Source of the DNA: Ciona savignyi
Taxonomy: Eukaryota; Chordata; Ascidiacea; Phlebobranchia; Cionidae
Direction of reading: 5' to 3'
Length of the DNA stretch: 64,000 bases
Assembly: GCA_000149265.1 (NCBI GenBank)
Contig: CH003313.1
Location: forward strand, 2,393,314 to 2,457,313
In this document: in pieces, positions 57,201 to 63,200 of the stretch
Layout of the letters: every line of letters starts with the position of its first letter
Position numbering within the stretch: the stretch's first letter is position 1
The notes under the pieces: model-generated
Databases searched by the model: none
What the model saw: only the letters and a program-made list of their open reading frames with translations
What the model was told of the DNA's origin: nothing
Translations under genes and position numbers: made by a program

Positions 57201-60200
57201 TAAACAATCTTTCTATCACAGAATGGCACACACGAAAACGGGACATCTGGCGAACTCGATATAAACGTGGTTATTGAGATCCATAAATTCTATGGAGACC
57301 GAACAGGCTTGCTGCATTTGTATGGTGGTCAGCGACTCTTCGTTGAGTTCACACCATCAAAATGGAGCAACACCATAGCTCCATGTAGTTTCCTTATTGA
57401 AGCTGGTTCTGAGATTATTCTCCCTGAAGAAGTAAGCTTGGTTATGTGGCTTGGTTGTGACTAAAATGTTAGGTTTGCTGTATTCTCACCACAGCTGTGT
57501 GTTATTATATGAGGGTTATGATATGATAACATGATATTCTTTTTTTCCCCCATGAATGGGAAAACCAGGGGAAGAAAACCAACCTAGTGGTATCTAATTG
57601 GTCGTATACATTAAAAGTTGCTTAAAAGAATGAATAATCACAGATTGTAATAGTTAGTCCTTAGGTAGCTTAAGTTGATGTATTAATAACATTGCTCATG
57701 CAGACACATTTGGAAGGCACACGTAGCACATTTGGTGGCAGAATTAGTGGTGTGCACCACTTGTTCATTTCAAGAGGAGGTTATGTAGATTTCCTGTCAA
57801 CTGCCAACAGTGCCCTTTCTCTTGGATGGCTCCAACGCGTCACTCGTGCAATACGACCTCCAACACATGACGCGTCCGGGCAACTTTTCATTCAGTTGGT
57901 TCCACGTGAAAACAGAAGGCACAGTTGAATTTGCTAAAATACGCGACTTCTTGCTCCTAAGCAGTGTTGACGTTAAGGTGGGAAGCTTGTTGTTGCTGAG
58001 TTTCCCCCAACACTCATCAATGCACCTTCTAGGTCAAATATGGTGGAACGCTTTATATGAACATTGGAGAGATAGTATGCTCGCACGCGCGTGTAGAGAG
58101 CGGTGGAATATTTCATTTGGACGGTCGTGGCGATAAGATGGGTATTGGAAGGGGCATTTCTCACAACGGTGGGTTCTGGTTTTAAGTGGCTTATGATTAG
58201 ACTAGGTGTCGGCCACCTTATATTACACTGATTCAAAATCAATTGGAACACCAAAACTAATATAATAATATTTTTGCAATAAAAGGAAAACTAAACTTTG
58301 TGAGATTAAGGCACAAATATTCTTCTATTTTTTTACTTATGCATGGGTATTAAACTTATTAAGCACTTGCTACAGTAGCAATAATGTTAATAACAGCTGC
58401 ATAAAATGAATTAAATAGCCACATGCGGCTCCGGACCTTAGGTTGCCAACTCCTGGTTTAAAACAATATAATGATTCTAACACAGGTGTTGGAATGGGGG
58501 CCAGTCACGGTGGTCATGGTGGTGGTTTGTATGCTGAACAGACTGCAGAAGCTTATGATACCATCTACCACCCCATACATCCCGGCAGTGGAGGAGGTAT
58601 GGATTGGTATGATAGTGTTGTTACTATCACTCACATGTGTGTATAACAGGGGACGGTATGAATGGTGCTTCACTGGTTGGTGTTGGTGGCAATGGCGGAG
58701 GCGTGTTGTACTGGAAGGTGGGCAAGCTCATTGAACTCGACGGTTGGTTGGCATTGCGTGGGAATAATGGTGGAGGAAGGAACTCTGGAGGAGGTTCGGG
58801 TGGATCACTCATCATTGAAACATTCAACGTCACTGGTTCGTTGCTATTTGTTTGCTATTTATTGATGAGTTACACTATATTACTATTAAAACCAATAATT
58901 GGAAATCTGATGGTTGTGTTATTTTCTATTAATATTTCCAACAATCCAATGAAAAATGCAATGTAATCTGATGATTGTGCTATTTTACATTAATATTACC
59001 GGCAGTTCTATAGAAAATGCAAGTTAATCTAAAGATTCTGCTATTTTCTATCAATATTTACCACAATTTGATAAAAACCGGTGGTAATCTGACCATTGTG
59101 CTATTTTCTATTAATATTTCCGGCTTTTCAATAGAGAATGTGACGTAATCTGACGATTGGCTAGTTGTATTTTCCTTTGTTCGGAAGAATTAAATTGCTG
59201 GTTCATCAGGACATGGAGTAGTTGATGTGAGAGGTGGAAATGGTGCAGCACCTTATGGAGGAGGTGGTGCTGGTGGAAGGGCCGCCGTTCTATGTCGCTA
59301 CCGCTACTCATTTGGTGGTGAATACTTGAACCATGGGGGGTCTGGAGGCAACTACACACGAGCTGATGAAAGCGCTGGAAATTACGAAGATTTTGATGGA
59401 ATTAAAGTAGCGTCTGATCAACTTGGTGGTGCTGCTGGGTCAAATTACGTTGAAGAGAACATGAGGCCACCACAGTATCGAGTGCTCAAGTACAACCCCG
59501 ACACCAATCTTACATACCTGCAAGTGGACCATAGGTGGGTGTGATCATTTTTTAGATATCACACAAGTACAAAAATGATAAACAACCACATTGAATGTTA
59601 ATGGTAAAAGGGATAGAATAGGATATTTATGTTTATACGAGTTAGGATAGGATATTTATGTTTATCCCCGTAAATGGGAAAACCAAGAGTGTTAACACAC
59701 GGACAATGGTCAGACTACCTTTTGCTCCAGTGTGCTGGGTATAATTCACATGTTTGTTTAATATGGTAGAACCCATTAATCCACTGGTTTCCTAGGGTTG
59801 CCTTGCTTAAGGACACAACGAATTAGCTAGCGACCAGTTTCGAACCTCCAACTTTTCGACTTAAAGACACAGACGAAACTGACAAGCCAATCTGTCGAAT
59901 AGCTGATGTTCAAATGGTATTTTACAGACATGTTCATGTGGACAATAAGGGAGTTCTGGTACCAGTGGCATCAGTACTGATGCATCAGAGTGATACTACG
60001 CAGTATGAGTTTGATGAGGCTTCTTTGACCGGTGCAGCACGGCTCATTATAGCGCAACCGGTGTTGAATGAGTCATCGAATGCCACAGATGTGTTGGGGA
60101 GAACAGGCACGTTAACCACAGTCACAATCCACAAGTTTATTGGAGATTCAACTGGAAAGATGCATCTGAGGCACAACCAGGTGAGACTTGTGTTCAAAGA

Positions 60201-63200
60201 TGGCATAGGACAGGTGTCGGCAACCTTTGGCATTTATAGAGCCATTTTTACCAATATTCCAAATAAGAAAAATCACTGAAAGCCGCAAAATTAATAATAT
60301 TTTCACAATAAAAGAAAAACAACACTGTGTAAGATAAAGACGCTGTTCTTCTGATTGTTTCACTTATGGGTATTAAACTTATTAGGCGCTTGCTACAGAA
60401 ACATTAAAATTAATAAGCCACATCAAAAGGATAAAATAGCTGAAGTTTGCCGACCCATGGCGTAGGAAAAGAAATTTTAATTTCAAATATTTATATTGGT
60501 TTTTAAAAAATTATTCAAATCATTAGACAGCGAGTTATGTAACCAAATCAAAATAAAGTTGTTCCATAAATTGTGTATTTATGAGAAGCTTAAATTTGTT
60601 CCTGACAGTGGTTTGGGAATAATTATTCATCCATAGATTGAATGATGTTGAAACTATGCAAATTTATAATAGGATAGAATAGGATATTCATGTTTATACC
60701 CGTGAATAGGAAAACCAAAGGGGAAATTACCTCACGCCCACCGTTGGGTTACCTGAGTTTTGCAATTTTAAACTATTGCAACAAACAACGAATTACTCCG
60801 CTTGACCATATTATCTCACTTCCATCCACAATGCCAGGTTCTGCACGCTGAAGTGAAAGAGTCAACCAGCAACAGAACTGAAGCTCCATGCAGTTTCCTA
60901 GTTGAACCAACAGCTGAGATTGAATTTCCCACCGAAGTCCATTTCCATGGAATCGATTCTGAAATCCATGGTATTTATTGCAATAAAGAACTTGAGTTAC
61001 CTTTTGTAACTTATTTTTCCAAAAAATATAAGTATCATCAGCATCTGTAAAAACATAAAAAATTGATGTTGAAAAATGTTAGATTGTATTAAAAAAATGA
61101 CTTGCTTTGAAAAAATGGGTAAAAATCATTTAAATACTAGGAAAAAGAATGACACTTTTAACTTTGCTGTCATATTCACAAATGACAACTTCATGCTTTT
61201 AACCAGGGACAATTACTGGAGTGCATGTACTTTACCTTGAGGCTGGTTCCCATGTTCACTTCTATTGCACTTCTCGCACTGCACTTCGTGAGGGAGGGAA
61301 GTACGCCGACGTAACAGCCCCAGGAAACTTCTCGGTCGCCGATGTTCATGTGAAGTTCGACGGAAGACTTTCCTTCACCGACGCTGTGGAAGACGATGAA
61401 AATGTCATGTTAGTCACCACATCCCTGCTGGAGGTCAAACACGAGGGGGAGGTGCGTCTCAGGAACCGAGCAACTGTGGAAAGCGGTTGGGTGGATTTGG
61501 AGAGTGCGGGTCTTATCACGTTGGACGGGACTGGGTATAAACCTGGACATGGGGAGGGTGCTGGACGATATGACAGACTGGGTGCTACTGGTGCAAGTCA
61601 TGCTGGCTCAGGGGGTCACTCCGATATCAGTAAGTATCATTTTATATCATATATATGTATATATACAGTGGAGATGCCTGCGTTTAGAATAATCCAAAAT
61701 GTCTAAATCAGTGGTTATTAAACTTTTTAGAGTTGGGACCCACTATTAATTACCACAATTTATGGCGACCCACTTAACTTTATATATAGTTGTTGTTGGT
61801 TTCTAGGTTACGCTATCGTTGCAAAGGAACACACCCTTTGGAGTAATGTATAAAAGGCAAATATTTTACGCTCATGCGGACACGGTGAAGTAAACGAAAA
61901 ATTTGCTTATACTTTTATGGAAAGAATAGCATAGGATCCGCCGTCATTATCGGCCGTAATTGTCATTTTTGACTGTGTGATGTCACAATTATGATAATTT
62001 CCCCTTGATTTTTGTATAGGAAATAGCCAGTATAGTTAATCAGAGCTTTCTATAACTTTTCACGACCCACCAAGATTCCTTTCCACCGGTGGGTCGCGAC
62101 CCATAGTTTGAGAAACGCTGGTCTAAATCCAATTTATATCTTTTCTCTTTGCTTCTCCCACAAGAAAGATTAATATTTCTATATATTTCTAAATTCGATT
62201 TATGTCTTTGCCTCGCTTAAACATCATCGTCACTTTTTATTCAAAATATATAAAAAATAGATGTTTTCTGAAATTAAATGAGATATTAGTCTTTCTTTAA
62301 AAGATATGTAATTCAAAGAAATAGTGGCTGATTTCCAAACTTTTATAAACTATTTTTGTTAATGTATTAGCTGTGTTTTACATTGTATTGTGTTACCAAC
62401 TGTGGGTAACTAATGATATAACAATTGTCTTAGTGAACGCAGTTTTAATGATTATTCATTGCACAGATGCTGCTACGAGCACTTCTACGAATGGAACCCA
62501 TGACACATCAGCTATCTTCCATCAGCATTACGGATCCGTGTTTGCCCCGGTGGACATCGGTAGTGGTGGAAGTGGAAGTTCTGGTGGTTCGGGTGGCGGA
62601 GCGCTTCTTATGAAGGTACGGCTGATTGTGTGCATGGTAGTGATACATAGGATGGGATAGTTATGTTCATTCTCGTGAATGAGAAAAACAGGGAAGTTAA
62701 CACACGAGCAATGGTCAGATCATCTCGCGCCCACCGTGGAGTTATTGAAGCTATTGCAGTGTGTTGTGTATGAATCAGATTCCTTAATTTACTAGAACAC
62801 ATTAGTCCGTTGGGTTCAGGCACTGTTCATTAGGTGCCATGCCCAATCACACATAATTGACTCGCTAGAGACCAGTTTCGTATCTGCTACCCTTCGGCTG
62901 AATGGTGACGTACTAACCAACTAAGCTAATTGGTGATGGTATTATTATATTTTGCTATATGCAGGTTGGCCGAACACTACACTTGGATGGTGTGTTATCA
63001 GCAGGTGGCATAAGTGGTACAGCACGTGGGTCAAGCGGTGGCTCCGGTGGTAGCATTCTTATCAAGGCCACCAATTTCTCTGGGCATGGCCAGATTTCAG
63101 TGCGTGGTGGGGATGGATTTGGTGGGGTCAATACTGATGGCTCGAAAGTTCTGGGTGGAGGTGGTGGTGGTGGCCGTATGGCTGTTCATATTCGCCACCA

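Noticed and set aside
60211-62120. Autonomous transposons
   Set aside because: None of the hAT-like, piggyBac-like or fold-back elements contains a transposase-length reading frame.
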